In this document: positions 1 through 10,900 of the stretch, one piece after another
Layout: each line of letters starts with the position of its first letter
Numbering within the stretch: position 1 is the first letter of the stretch
Source: Trypanosoma brucei gambiense DAL972
Taxonomy: Eukaryota; Euglenozoa; Kinetoplastea; Trypanosomatida; Trypanosomatidae
Direction: 5' to 3'
Assembly: GCF_000210295.1 (NCBI RefSeq)
Contig: NC_026744.1
Span: 2,170,001 to 2,234,000, forward strand
Length of the DNA stretch: 64,000 nucleotides
Notes under the pieces: generated by a model
Databases searched by the model: none
What the model was told of the DNA's origin: nothing
Seen by the model: only the letters and a program-made list of their open reading frames with translations
Program-made: the position numbers and the translations under genes

Positions 1-249
1 AGCCAGCAGACCGTAATCGGGATGCTTTGTTACGCAATAAGCAGCAGTTTCAGCCAGCAGTTCATCCAACATTGAGGTGCTCATACCTTCCCGCACCCCC
101 TCCCCCACTACACGAACAAGGTCATCAACATCAACATAATAAGAATCAATCCCGGACATAAGGTTGACGATGCGGCTGCGCACGACTTTTTCATCATACG
201 GTTCCACAGACCCATCACGTTTGGTCACAAGCTTCACCGTTTCCAACAT
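1..249 (-). CDS. RNR1: Ribonucleoside-diphosphate reductase large subunit, N-terminal part
   Basis: The first 83 residues are present; the rest runs off the left edge. The protein reduces ribonucleoside diphosphates to deoxyribonucleotides in the cytosol as the catalytic partner of RNR2. The visible part is the N-terminal ATP-cone region: it opens with a VTKRDGSVEPYDEKVV stretch and ends with LDELLAETAAYCVTKHPDY, both typical of eukaryotic class I large subunits. The start is the ATG at 247-249. It is supported by a pyrimidine-rich tract and an AG (complement of 261-262) about a dozen bases upstream, a good trans-splice acceptor. It is the most downstream gene of the minus-strand array seen here. 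The family assignment rests on a short but characteristic segment; catalytic cysteines lie outside the window. Confidence 0.88.
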   Translation of the reverse strand, partial: MLETVKLVTKRDGSVEPYDEKVVRSRIVNLMSGIDSYYVDVDDLVRVVGEGVREGMSTSMLDELLAETAAYCVTKHPDYGLLA

Positions 250-1280
250 TATTTTAGGTACTGCAAACGAAAAATTTTTTTAAAAACCGCTCTGCTTCCT
301 ATCTCTCTGTTGAAAACCAACGTGTTTAACTGCAAAATAATATTTATAATGATAATTATCATTATTATTGAGGCGTGAGGGAAAGAGAGGAGGGGAAGAA
401 AGAAGAAAGGTTCAAACAGTACATCTCAAGCACATGAGGAGCAACCTCATGTCAGTCATTGCATTGGTCACAGACTTGTTTCTCCTTCCCCCCTTTTTAA
501 CACACAAACATAAAAACTCGAACACGCACCCCTCCTTCACATGTTTATCGCAACCACCTAACACCTTGTGTTTAACTGGAAACAGGAAAAGATAGATAAA
601 AGGGGGAAAATGAAGTCACAAACAACAAAGACGTTAAAACACGGGTAAATGTACACAACTCGGCCGTCTCGCTACCGTGTGGAAGTCGAGAAACGCGTAC
701 AATCGCCATCACGCCAGGAGGGAACGAAATCTGCTTCATAGATGCGCACGTACGTGCAGTTGTAAATAAGGGAGGTGTTGCAAATAGCAGCAGAAAAAGG
801 AGAAAAGGGAGGTAAGTAACCTCGGTGCATTGCTAAACATGGTGGGAGACACATAAAATAAGACAAGCTAATCCCTTTTCGCCTGCCTCAAAGTCTGGTT
901 CCTCATTTTTTTTCCTTTCCTTCACTCTCCCGCCTCGCGATGTGCGAGGGACTGAATAGAAAAGAACCACTGGTATGCATTAAATTTTGTTTTGTTTTTT
1001 TTTTAAGGAAAGGAAGAGGGGACGTCAAGTTCTTTTCAAGGAATCCCCACTGCCAGTTAACCGTTTCACTCCGTCCTACTCCTCCCCCTCCCTCGCCTCT
1101 TTCCTTCGGCGCTCCTTTCGGCCATTAGCCCACACATGTGTACGCTCACACACCCCATATGGCACTTAACAAATGAAGAAACTAAGAGAAAGCGTACCCC
1201 TCACCACACAGACAAAAATACACTCCCTTTCCCCTTTCCTCCCTTCTTCCCTAAAAAGAAAAAGTGAGAAACATGGGACA
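250..1280. other. Intergenic region without a convincing gene
   Basis: About 1 kb of AT-rich and low-complexity sequence with a T8 run near 991 and many pyrimidine runs. It should hold the 5' UTR and splice signals of RNR1 and the 3' UTR of the upstream minus-strand gene. Short open frames here have no coding character. Nothing else was recognised. Confidence 0.6.
261..262 (-). promoter_or_regulatory. Predicted trans-splice acceptor (AG) for RNR1
   Basis: On the minus strand a T-rich tract (complement of about 266-285) is followed by TTTGCAG and then, eleven bases later, by the RNR1 ATG. This is the usual kinetoplastid arrangement of polypyrimidine tract, AG acceptor and short 5' UTR. It is a prediction from sequence only. 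Confidence 0.6.
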
Positions 1281-1802
1281 CTACCCGAGCCGCCTAATAA
1301 GGCACCAATTCAGCACAAACACCTGCACAGGCCTTCTTCCCACGCACCGTAACATATAGATACCCTCCGGTAAAATCACTCGCACCTTCTCAACTTCCCC
1401 TTCCCTAACAGAAGCAATACTGAGCCACTTATTAGAAGGACTCCTCAACCCAAACAAGTCGGCCGCCATTATCTGCAGCGAAACCCTTCCATCACTTCCA
1501 TCGTGTGATGAGGAACTGGAGGTGGTGGGTGACCGTGATGCAACACTTGTCAGTTGCATGCGTTTCTCCACTTCTAGCGTAAATATATTGCCCTGCCGAA
1601 TTTCGAACGCATCACCCTTTTTCACAATTGACATAGTCTCCGTAAACCAATATTCACTATTCAAGCAGCGGGGAGGTGGTTTGACGAGGCGTACCGTATT
1701 TCTGTTTTGCATAAAGCTAATGCGCTTTCGTGGCGGTGATGAGACACCAGTGTTTCCCTGTGAAGACTTCTTAGCGCTAGACCTCTGCATAGATACCACC
1801 AT
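1281..1802 (-). CDS. Hypothetical protein, 173 residues
   Basis: I do not recognise the family. The frame is complete, lies in the direction of the array and has a good upstream region. The N-terminal 35 residues are basic and serine-rich (RSSAKKSS, PPRKRISF), which would fit a nuclear or mitochondrial signal. A serine-rich spacer (around residues 90-102, SPTTSSSSSHDGS) separates two compact segments. The first holds LNSEYWFTETMSIVKKGD; the second, LPEGIYMLRCVGRRPVQVF, ends close to the C-terminus and looks beta-rich. No membrane segment or catalytic motif is visible. A tract of alternating CA on the coding strand (complement of about 1850-1880) lies in the probable 5' UTR. It is probably a real kinetoplastid-specific gene of unknown role. 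Confidence 0.6.
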   Translation of the reverse strand: MVVSMQRSSAKKSSQGNTGVSSPPRKRISFMQNRNTVRLVKPPPRCLNSEYWFTETMSIVKKGDAFEIRQGNIFTLEVEKRMQLTSVASRSPTTSSSSSHDGSDGRVSLQIMAADLFGLRSPSNKWLSIASVREGEVEKVRVILPEGIYMLRCVGRRPVQVFVLNWCLIRRLG

Positions 1803-3562
1803 TTTCTTCTCTTTTTTCCCCCTCCTTCTTTGCTTTGCCTTGCGTGTATGTATGTATATATATGTGTGTGTGTGTGTGTTATTATGTGCTGAACCGCGCT
1901 ACCGTCGTTGCGATATTCCCGTGTGCCTGTGTGAATGGCCACTGCCCTCCCCTATAATTGCTGACTATATAGACCTTTTCCCCTTTTTTTACCCACCTCA
2001 CTTTGTTACCTTTCGGTTGATAGGACCCCGCTCCCGTTGCCACTCGTTAAATGGTTATTATATTTTTCTTGGAATTGGCCCCTGGTGTATCCCCTTTGGC
2101 TTCCTCCCGCTCGACTGCCCTCGGTTACAAACAGTTTGGTTGATAACCGACATTCCACAAGTACGGCCACAAACCCAGACAAGAAAAAAAACAATTTAAA
2201 AAGCAGAGGAAATGAAGGAAAAGTAAAGGCAAACACGCCCGCAAAGTGGCCTCTAAAAGCGCATGCACATGTGCAAATACAGAGATAGAGGAAGTGTAGA
2301 CAAAACGAAGAAATACGATGCACAACGCCGGTCCTTCCCTCCTCGCTGCATCCAAAAAATTAACTGCTTCCACTTCTGTGCCATGCCCACCTGAGAAGGG
2401 TTTCCAACAAGCGAGTGGGAGCTCAATACAAGAGGATATGCCTCTTCCACCCCAATAGCACTACACAGTACAAAAATCAGTAGCACTGCTTTACACACGC
2501 AACGTACATGACGAAACAACAACTGTTACACAAGCCTGAACCCTCTGGCATAAATAGAAAAATATGGACCTTCCACTTGTGTGCGCGATCAAATCCGCGC
2601 CTGTTTTTTTTTGTTTCAGACGGCAGCAGCCAGTGGGCTCAACGGCATAGAAAATTCTCACCTAGTAGTCGACCCACCGTCATCAAATCTGTTGGAGGAA
2701 GTTAAACATTGCCAGAAATAGAATTCACCTGCGCCAACTTTCTCCCTCGACCCCACTGCACCCTCTACTGTTTGTTCAGTTGGAGGCACGCCACTTGTTA
2801 GAACTTGGACTTCTGCGGAACACATTGAGTCAACACCAACAACTTCCAGCGAATGCCTCCTCATGTATGTTTTCCCTTTTGTTTTAAACTGCGTGGACGT
2901 TGCCTGATTTGTTTGTTTGCTTGCTTGCTTTTCCCTTCCATATTGTTTAATATTATTTTCATCCCATTGACTAAGATAGTTGCTGCAGTGCTGCCACACC
3001 ACCACGTGAGCGCAACGCCTTTTCCTTTTGAGTCCTTCAAAGGAACGAATGAAACACCACGGCACTCGAGGTGGTTTTGGTGACGCATGGAAAATGTCCC
3101 ACCAACTTCTGTCTCACAAACTGAAGGCAGACAATGTTAACCAAATAGTGGAAGGACAATGCAACCAGATCCGTGCAAAAAGATCAAAAAAACAAGGAAC
3201 TGGGCCAAACGTGGGCATACGCACTCCATTAAAGTGAAAATCACAAAGAAAGTAAAACGCATGCAGGGCACGGTAAGAACTTAAAAAAAAACAGCAGAAA
3301 GTCACGGGGCACGACAGTTGCACAAATAACTGCTATAAACGACGAGTAACATCTACGTGCCGCCAAAACAAATACTCAAAAACTAAAACAGGTTATTGGC
3401 AGCCCCAAGCGAGGGACTCCTTAACCGAATTATCCCCTCCCATTCGATAAAGAACAAACGGAAGAAGGGAGACATGCAGGTATTTATTTTTTCTATGTGC
3501 GGTCTATGGTGCGGACAGAACGGATAAGGAGTAACACAAACCTGCAGATTATTCCTGCGGGG
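1803..3562. other. Long intergenic region, probably mostly the MCM2 3' UTR
   Basis: About 1.76 kb separates the stop of MCM2 from the next minus-strand start. It includes a short TATG/TG microsatellite (about 1851-1880), a TTTGCTTGC-like repeat near 2910-2930 and several pyrimidine tracts. Frames of up to 135 residues on the minus strand (2658-3065) and shorter ones nearby overlap each other and look like chance frames. I see no RNA gene. The length is above the usual spacing in this array. Confidence 0.5.
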
Positions 3563-6413
3563 TTACACCAGGGAGTGCTCTATTTGAAGGGGTACACCGG
3601 TGCCGGGGTCACGTATTAAAGTATAATCTCTCTTGAACTCCTCGGAATCAAAAAAGGCATTTAGAGCCTCCTTTGATACATTCATTGTGCAATGCTCCAG
3701 CTGCATTACGTCAATACGCACGCGTGTCGGCTCCACGCCACCTGACATTTGCCGCTCGAACGCCCGAATAGCATGGACAGCAACCTTTATGTGATGCTGA
3801 ATGAGAGGCAGAGGCTCCGTATCGGAATCGAAGTATTTACGAAACCTGTTCTCCATCGCACTCCGCAGACTGTACTTTTGAGTCTGAATAAAGCAGCGTA
3901 AAAATAGTGATATTGCGGCATTAACATCTTCGTCGCGAACGAAGTCACGAAGGTGCAACCGCGCATGAGCTTCGGAAAGGCGTATCACTGACTCCATATG
4001 CCTAACAGTGATCGCCACACCACCATGTTTCGACTCCTGTCGGAGTTCCGTGTAGAGCCGCGCAATTGTGTTTGCATCGATATTGGAAACACGGGGGTGA
4101 CAGTGTGCCTTGGCATAAAGAATATACTTTCTCAGCAATTGCTGCGGCAGCGGTTTATCACTTGACGGATCTTCATCTTCATTCAGTGGCTCGTTGGCGA
4201 GAGAGTTACGTAGTTGCTGCAACTGCGCCTCTACCACCCGGCGTTCCTCTTCTGTGGATGCGTTCTCCAGCGCGTACCGTAAACTGGACAGTCGTTCCTG
4301 CAGTTCTCGCTCACTGTGCCGGCTCTCCTGTTGCGTTCGGGGATGGTTTCGAATGTGTGAATGACATATAAAAGTTGCTAACTTTTCGTCCAACTCCACG
4401 TTAACCTCGTCACGCACAACAAAGAGGAGATCGAAACGCGAAAGAATTGGTGTTGTAAGATTGACGTTAGAGTCAACAAATGGGAGAGGGGTCCGTACCG
4501 CCCCCCTATAGGAATGGGCCGCAGCGACTATGCTACACCGTGCTGAAAGCGTAGTGACAATACCACCACGAGCAACGGATATGGTTTTGCTGCTCCATCG
4601 CTTCATGAAATGAAATACCGTCTTGATCAGACATTTTGTCAAATTCGTCAATAAGGCAGCTGCCCCGGTCTGCAATAACAAGCGCGCCACCCTCCAACAC
4701 AAAATCCCCCGTAACCCCATCCCTATGCACGGAAGCCGTAAGCCCAACGGCTGTGGAGCCTCGACCCGTTGTGAAGACTGCGCGATTTGCCGTCTTCTCC
4801 ACAAATTTGAGGAACTGAGATTTGGCACAGCCGGGATCACCAACAAGCAACACGTTAATGTCCCCTCGAATACGATGTGATTGATCGCCACCCACGTCTT
4901 TTGGCACACCACCGAGCATCCCCAAGAGAAGACCAAGTTTGATGTCTTCACGTCCGTGGATGCTCGGAGCAATTGAGCGTAACAACTTCCGCTTGATACG
5001 CGGGTGCTTAGCCAGGTCCATTATTCGGACCCGCTCATCGTCAGGCAAGCGAAAACTATCGACCTCAGCGGTGCGACGCACCACGTTATTCGCGTGTAGC
5101 AAAGTTGTGAATACGGGAAAGCCCTGACGACTGTTTAGAAGCGGGTCGAAATTGTTGCGGTAGATTCCTGTGACGTCCACCTCCTCTCCAGGGTTCGCGC
5201 GGTCAATCAAGTCGTTCGTAAGAATGACCTCCAGGCTCCGTGGAAGCCGACCAGGAGGTACCTTCCCGGGTGATTCCTGCAGTACAATCGTCTGATGGTT
5301 GCGATACTCTGTGAGGGTCATGTTTACACGAAAGGGGCCCTTACTGTGGCAACTAGGACACAAACTGACGCGTTGCTCCTTATCTCCCCGCTGGTATATG
5401 GGACCAATAATGTAGCTGCAACGCACACAGTCGTACCTAACCGCCTGCATCTGGGGGTAAACGGGGGAACGCCGGATGACCACTCCCTCAACGCGCACAA
5501 GGACATTCATGTGTATCTGACGAAAGTCACGAATTGGGTCACACAACGGTAGGTCACATATTCGGACCAGAATGTGTTTATGGACTTTTCTGTAATGTGG
5601 AAACAGTTTAAAAGCAAAGTAGTTTGCTGCATCCTCCAGCAGTTCAATCATCACGTCGGGAACATCGACAAGCCACAGCGCCAACACAGAATCGTAGACG
5701 CGACTCAAATGGCTGTAGCTTAGCTGGAAGCTCTGCTCATTCTCACGAGCCATCAGATGCACCTTCTGTTCATAGACACAGACGCCATTTTCCACATAGT
5801 TTAGGTAAAAGTTGTAGATACGGTTCTTCACAACGTGTCGAGGAAGTTCCTGAGAGAGCCACTCCACCAGGTCACACTGAGGTTGCCGCCAGTCAAAATC
5901 CATGGGGCCCAGCTCCCCGCGAACGTACACACCATCGTCATTGCCAGCGGTAGTGGTAACATCCTCATCCTCCTCATCGCCACCGGCACCTCTCCCTCCC
6001 ACGCTTCCCTCCGCTGTAAAACCACTTCCGTCGCTACCAGTGCTAGGAATAGAATCCTTATCTACATCACTGAAGACACCCTCCTCCAATTGTCTTCGCT
6101 CCTCACGCAACCGCTGTTCCATTTCATTTCTTCTGTCGAGCAACGCATCAACAGCCAACCGGCCGGAGTCTGATATGACAGAAATATCGCTATTGTCGTC
6201 AATCCAGTCGTCGTCCTCTACATCATCTTCAAGGACTTCGCTCTCCTCATCAGGATGAAGATAATCGCGCTCGTAGTTGTCACCGAAGAGGTCCTCGCCT
6301 AGTTCTTCCTCGTCTCGTTCACTATCATCATCTTCTTCGCGCCCCCCGACGTCGTCAGCGCCTTGATGACGTGACGTGTCACCCTCCCGCCTGCGCTTGC
6401 GGTGAGGAGGCAT
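3563..6413 (-). CDS. MCM2: DNA replication licensing factor MCM2, with a one-base frameshift
   Basis: MCM2 is one of six subunits of the MCM2-7 replicative helicase. A first frame starts at 6413 and is good for 609 residues; the family then continues in another frame from 4585 to the stop at 3563, giving about 949 residues in all. Visible in order: an acidic N-terminal tail (about 20-80), the MCM OB region, a zinc finger (C329, C332, C352, C355), Walker A GDPGCAKSQ (525-533), Walker B LIDEFDKM (587-594), and after the shift the arginine finger SRFD and a helical C-terminus. The shift lies at a run of four T (4585-4588, plus strand); dropping one base restores the family sequence. MCM2 is normally essential, so a sequencing or assembly error is the simplest reading. 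A genuinely broken copy cannot be excluded. MCM2 rather than another MCM is chosen from the acidic tail and the QESPGKVPPGRLPR region. Confidence 0.9.
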
Positions 6414-7069
6414 AGAAACGCTTACGCAAAGAGCAGAGCCCGTGGAGCCGCTATAACTTCAGCTAGCTTTTGAAATGCTTTACGAAAAGAAAGATGTAAA
6501 GAAAAAATGAGGAAGGAATGGTAACCACATCCATTCCTTAACAGTCCTTCTGGGCACCGTGCCTCATACCAGTAATATCACTTTTCCTTTTTCTTGAGTG
6601 GGAGGGGTGTCCTTCACTGATGTCAAAATCCGTCAAAAGTCACAGCGTATTGGTCACACGTCCACTAAAGTGAAACTTCTCGTGCTCAATAGATCCATAC
6701 ATCTCCTTACAGATGCCGACCCGGAGGCACCGAGCACAAGGGCTTGAAGTTGTTTAAAGAAGCATAAAAACACAGGACAAAAATGAGAAATAAAAAAAAT
6801 ATCTGTGAAAACCATTGCAAAAATAACACTCAAAAAAAAAAAAGTGGTGCTACCACATATTTCCTCTCCATGTGAAAGGAGGTGAGCAAGCCCCGTTAAA
6901 CATGGGCATTGGTGAAAGAAAATAGCATCCACAAAGCACACAAAAGTCAACAGCAACAGCCACAATAGCACAATAAATGCTCTGTGGTCTCGCCCAGTGC
7001 CTGTGTCTTTGATAATATTATTCAAAAGTATTGGCGGATTGTTTCGGCCCTGCGGCAGGCCTCCACCAT
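6414..7069. other. Intergenic region, MCM2 5' UTR and upstream 3' UTR
   Basis: This 656-base gap holds an A12 run (6831-6842) and pyrimidine-rich stretches on the coding strand. A 123-residue minus-strand frame (6654-7025) is rich in Phe, Leu and Cys because of T-rich sequence and is not believed. No gene or RNA was seen. Confidence 0.55.
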
Positions 7070-8842
7070 CTAAACACCAATGTCACAGGCAGTAACCCTG
7101 TCACTGCGCAGCGTTGTGAAGAACCAATCGGCATTTTCAACCTCCTCAATATTTACAAACAGCCCTCCGCCGAAAACGACGCCCTTTTCATCCTCGAAGG
7201 GGCACCCTCTTAAGTAACCCTTGCATCGTCTACGTGACCTCACTGTGGCCCCGTGCTGAGCCACCAGCTCTTGCGGAACCCACAGAGCGGAAGTATAACG
7301 ACGCTCCCAAGCACGCAGTGTGAGGAGACTTTTCAGGGTACCGCTGTATGGTTTATTCAAAATATCATGAGGTATGTAACTTGGCCACCATTTCAAGGTT
7401 TCAGCAGGAACCTTCACATCCGACATGTTGTATATGACAAACGGGCGGCCGGAGGCACTGTACATGTGTTCCACGCGGAAAGCGTCCGGTGACAGCGTCC
7501 ATCGGTCGCTTAAATAGTCTAGAAATGTTGCTGGTATCCACATCCGTGAAAGGGTCTTTTTCGCGCACTGGGCTCGTACACACTCCCAAGCGCACGAAAT
7601 TCCAAAAACAGGAGCCTGGTTAAGAAACATTGTTGGGGTCTTCATTATCATCTCTTCGAGGTGCAGTGGGTCTTCAAACTGCTCTACGTTGAAAAAGCAA
7701 CTGCTGCTCTGCATACCACAATGAGTGTCATGAATTCCTGGTGTGGCGAACGTTATGCCCTGTTCCCGTGGCTTCAAGCGGACGACACCACCAACTTCAT
7801 CCGTGTGGAGTACAAAGTAGGGATTGGCGTACCCCCTTAGAAGCGCGAAGCGCTGAAGGGCCTTCTGAAACTCGCGATTGGTGCAGTGGACGGTAGCCAT
7901 GCGGGACAGACTGAACAGCACGGGAAGGGAAAGTTTTGCTACCTCTTCCGCTAAACAGCGGTGCCTGACAGTACTTACTGGCTCTCTAGCAAGGGAGGAA
8001 AGGAACGGAAAACCACTGACCTTCATTTGGCCAATCGTTACGCCACCAACTGCCAAATCAATTTCCTTTTTCGTCGGAAACACATCGGCGTTCTCAAACT
8101 GGTCGGCGCAGAAGTACTCCACGGCGTGCGCACCTCCCTTTCCGGAAAAGTACGACGTAAGTATGGGAGGATAGTCCCTCATTCCCTCCCTTGAAACATT
8201 TACGCCAAATGAAGCGCCTTCTGCCATGGTAACCCATGTGCGAGAAACATAACCGCAGCGCAGGGCCTTTCGACGCATAAGTATAGAGATAGGACGGGGA
8301 AACGGTTGATTTGTGAGGGAATGGGGTTCATAAAGAACACAATCGCTTGGGTTGTAGCGCCCCTGGAAGGGTGTTTGCTCCGCGTTGATTAAGCGCCTGC
8401 TGCTGCAGCCCTCACCCACCCAGTAGGGGCTCCTAAAACAAGCTTTCCCGGCTATCAACTTCAACGCTTTAACACGAGATTCCCCAAAGGGAGCTCCAAC
8501 GGATGACAGAGGGAAGGATCCGTGTAGTCCCGCAGCGATGTTGCCCTTGTAGTCTTCGAAGAACTCCACATCCGTCGTGTGAGCGGCGTTAACCAGTATA
8601 CGATCGTGGCCAAGAGCTGCAAGGTCAGTAACAGCACATCCCGGTATTAACAAAACGTCGCACAAAATAGCGTTCGGAAGCAGTGTGATTCCTTCTTTCA
8701 GGCCTTTCACCAGCCTTTTGGGAACCCAAACATTACTCTCCAGTTTGTATCGACTAGCGAATACGATGAGGCCGCGACAAATCTCCTCAGGAAAAAATGC
8801 ACCGGTGAAAAGGTGAGGTGTTTTCCACCTCCATTTGGTCAT
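7070..8842 (-). CDS. Tc38/p38-type repeat protein (ArdC-N-like repeats), probably mitochondrial
   Basis: This 590-residue protein is built of about six degenerate repeats of roughly 80-110 residues. Each has a loop of the type S-x-x-W-V/I followed, about 40-50 residues later, by an F/N-x-E-E/Q-x-E-D/N block. W markers are at 39, 141, 203, 435 and 521. Block markers are VEYFCADQFENAD (241-253), FFNVEQFEDP (383-392) and LFVNIEEVENAD (561-572). The last repeat (about 495-575), opening with NKPYSGTLKSLL, is the best preserved. This matches the Tc38/p38 family of kinetoplastids, whose domain is related to the ArdC N-terminal single-stranded DNA-binding domain of plasmids and phages; known members bind kinetoplast DNA or mitochondrial RNA. 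The role here is inferred from the family. The extreme N-terminus (MTKWRWKTPH) is short and basic. No catalytic metal site of ArdC is seen. Confidence 0.7.
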   Translation of the reverse strand: MTKWRWKTPHLFTGAFFPEEICRGLIVFASRYKLESNVWVPKRLVKGLKEGITLLPNAILCDVLLIPGCAVTDLAALGHDRILVNAAHTTDVEFFEDYKGNIAAGLHGSFPLSSVGAPFGESRVKALKLIAGKACFRSPYWVGEGCSSRRLINAEQTPFQGRYNPSDCVLYEPHSLTNQPFPRPISILMRRKALRCGYVSRTWVTMAEGASFGVNVSREGMRDYPPILTSYFSGKGGAHAVEYFCADQFENADVFPTKKEIDLAVGGVTIGQMKVSGFPFLSSLAREPVSTVRHRCLAEEVAKLSLPVLFSLSRMATVHCTNREFQKALQRFALLRGYANPYFVLHTDEVGGVVRLKPREQGITFATPGIHDTHCGMQSSSCFFNVEQFEDPLHLEEMIMKTPTMFLNQAPVFGISCAWECVRAQCAKKTLSRMWIPATFLDYLSDRWTLSPDAFRVEHMYSASGRPFVIYNMSDVKVPAETLKWWPSYIPHDILNKPYSGTLKSLLTLRAWERRYTSALWVPQELVAQHGATVRSRRRCKGYLRGCPFEDEKGVVFGGGLFVNIEEVENADWFFTTLRSDRVTACDIGV

Positions 8843-9268
8843 GACCCTTCAAACTACACCGCTGCCAACAGGGAATACGAAAAAAAAAAGTGAGCAACAA
8901 CCCGCAACTTGTGTTCGATCCTTACCACACTTCTAGCATGTTGTGGGGAAATAGAGACAGCATTTACCTTTTTAAAAAAAAGATAGAAAAATGCGGCACA
9001 GATGAGATGTCATCCAGTACAGAGGAATAGTGAAGGCAGGTGGAAGGCAGCGTGAGATAAAATCAATATCGCGCAACGGATAGTGCCTGATCCCTACCTT
9101 TAACAACGTAGCGTTGCTTCGGCATTGTTTCCCGAGAACAAAAGTGTACATCGCATTTTGTAGGCCCAACTCCAGCGGCCTGCAAGGGAGAACCGATGCT
9201 TTTCTCACACCTTCACCCGTACCTGTGGTAGTTTTGCGTTGCAAGGAAAAGTCAACCCTGCGAGCGAA
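8843..9268. other. Intergenic region
   Basis: A 426-base spacer with an A9 run (8881-8889) close to the start of the Tc38-type gene, that is, a T-rich tract on the coding strand suitable as a splice signal. Nothing else is recognised. Confidence 0.5.
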
Positions 9269-9748
9269 TCAATCACTGATGCTAAAGGTGGTCCTAAACT
9301 CCCTCATCCGGGCTTCGAGGTATTCAGTCAACTCCTTCCCGCTTGCCACGAGTTCTTCAGCAATCTGTTCCCGCTCCAGCGCGTACCTCTTCACTGAACG
9401 ACTGTGTTTCCTGAATTCCTCATGTAGATTCGCCACAGCCGGGTCAACCAGCAGAACAGAAGAGTCAGGGCTTTGCCCAACATTATACGGCGTCGCAGTA
9501 AAAGCATTTTTACAGAGCGGTGGGCGTCCCCGCTTCTTGCGATCGGGCTGCAGGGTCCCATTCCCCTGGTTATCCACCAAATTACCGTCTGAATCCGTGC
9601 CTGATAACTGGACTGCTATTTCGTGAAGACGGTCGAAGCCCTCTTCTATCTTACAATCCAAAACCCTCAATCGTCTCAGGTACCGCCACGCATCCGAACG
9701 AGTGTGCTCCGTGCTCGCAACAAACAATTCGAGTTGGTTTAGTTCCAT
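9269..9748 (-). CDS. AT-hook-like small protein, 159 residues
   Basis: I do not recognise a named family with confidence. A KKRGRPP motif (71-77) is a classical AT-hook core and suggests binding to the minor groove of AT-rich DNA, so a nuclear or chromatin role is likely. The segments on either side are predicted helical: about 18-45 (SDAWRYLRRLRVLDCKIEEG) and about 105-155, charged and heptad-like (EEFRKHSRS, REQIAEELVASGKEL). A helical N-terminus, a basic linker and a second helix resemble the N-terminal part of ING-type subunits of histone acetyltransferase complexes, but there is no PHD finger and the likeness is only by eye. ATTT and AT microsatellites (9749-9775) lie directly before the start codon. 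Confidence 0.6.
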   Translation of the reverse strand: MELNQLELFVASTEHTRSDAWRYLRRLRVLDCKIEEGFDRLHEIAVQLSGTDSDGNLVDNQGNGTLQPDRKKRGRPPLCKNAFTATPYNVGQSPDSSVLLVDPAVANLHEEFRKHSRSVKRYALEREQIAEELVASGKELTEYLEARMREFRTTFSISD

Positions 9749-10900
9749 ATATATATTTATTTATTTATTTCGTGAGTGAGTGAGAAAACGCCGGAGTGTA
9801 ACAACGCTTATCGGTGTGATGATTGTGCTCGTGACAATCCACTTAGTTTAATCCAGCAAAGCGCAGTCTGGGTATAATCCGTCCCACCCGCCCGCATACG
9901 CGGCCGCCGCCCAGTGGGGAACTTGTGGGTCCGAAACCTCTTCGTTTCCTTGTCGTTGTTGGATGTAATTGATGTGGTGCATAGTGAAATTGCAAAAGGG
10001 GGAGGAATGGCAAAGCAGTTGGTTATGTAACTGAAGTGAACACATGTGGTATAAACGACATGTACAAGCGAGCCCACAATCTCTCGATGAGCCCACTTAG
10101 GGATAATTGGAAACATTCCAGATGCCCAACTCCTCCGTGGAACAACACTCGAGTAACAAAAAGGGAAGAGAAACTGATGGATTCCTCAGACAAACAACGC
10201 GAAAGGAAGTAACAACAACACAGTGCGGTAATGATAATGGTTGAGTAAAAGCAGCTTAAAAATCGGGCGCCTCACAGGTGCCTCACGCACGCGAAACATC
10301 GTATTATACCAAAGGATTTGCAATAACCCCCCCCATAAAACCAGTGTCGCCTTAACATACTGGGGGTAACGGAACACTGTGTTTGTACAACCGGGCCCCC
10401 TCTTACTACCGCCTATCCATTAAATGGCATTTTTAATTCTATTGAACTACGACGTATGCTTTCCACATTTCTGCTTTACTCTTTTTTAAGTACTCGCCCC
10501 CTCAACTGTTTATTAGTAGTGTAGGCATGCCCCCCCCCCTCCCTTCCTGGTCCCGAACGGCCGAATTAACCCTTTCCCTCAATAGTAAACACCATCCCCT
10601 TCGCCCGCATAACATGTAAGCCCCCCTCACCGAAAGCACCGATCGTCAGATTTGTTATTTAAAATATTTAAAAGCCCTTCTTCACATCATTCCCCGAGAC
10701 CCCCCCCCCTCCACAAAGAGTAAAGATGCCAACACACACACACAGGGCCATGCAGAAGGTAAGAAAAAAGGGGGAGAAGTGTGTCCATATGGACGGACCA
10801 TCGACCGCGTGTTCTGCTGCCAACGTAGCGAAGGGACAAGAAGAGAGCAAGGAGTGTGATCAGTCGAAAACGTATTTACTCTCGACAAACACGACGACGT
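9749..10900. other. Intergenic region, 1.15 kb, no gene seen
   Basis: Probably 5' UTR of the AT-hook gene and the 3' UTR of the CCCH gene. It carries two C10 runs (10530-10539 and 10700-10709) and a short CA repeat (10735-10742). Open frames are short and overlapping. No RNA gene is recognised. Confidence 0.5.

Noticed and set aside
2658..3065. Minus-strand frame of 135 residues
   Set aside because: Low-complexity and unrecognised, in the probable MCM2 3' UTR, with overlapping plus-strand frames of equal quality.
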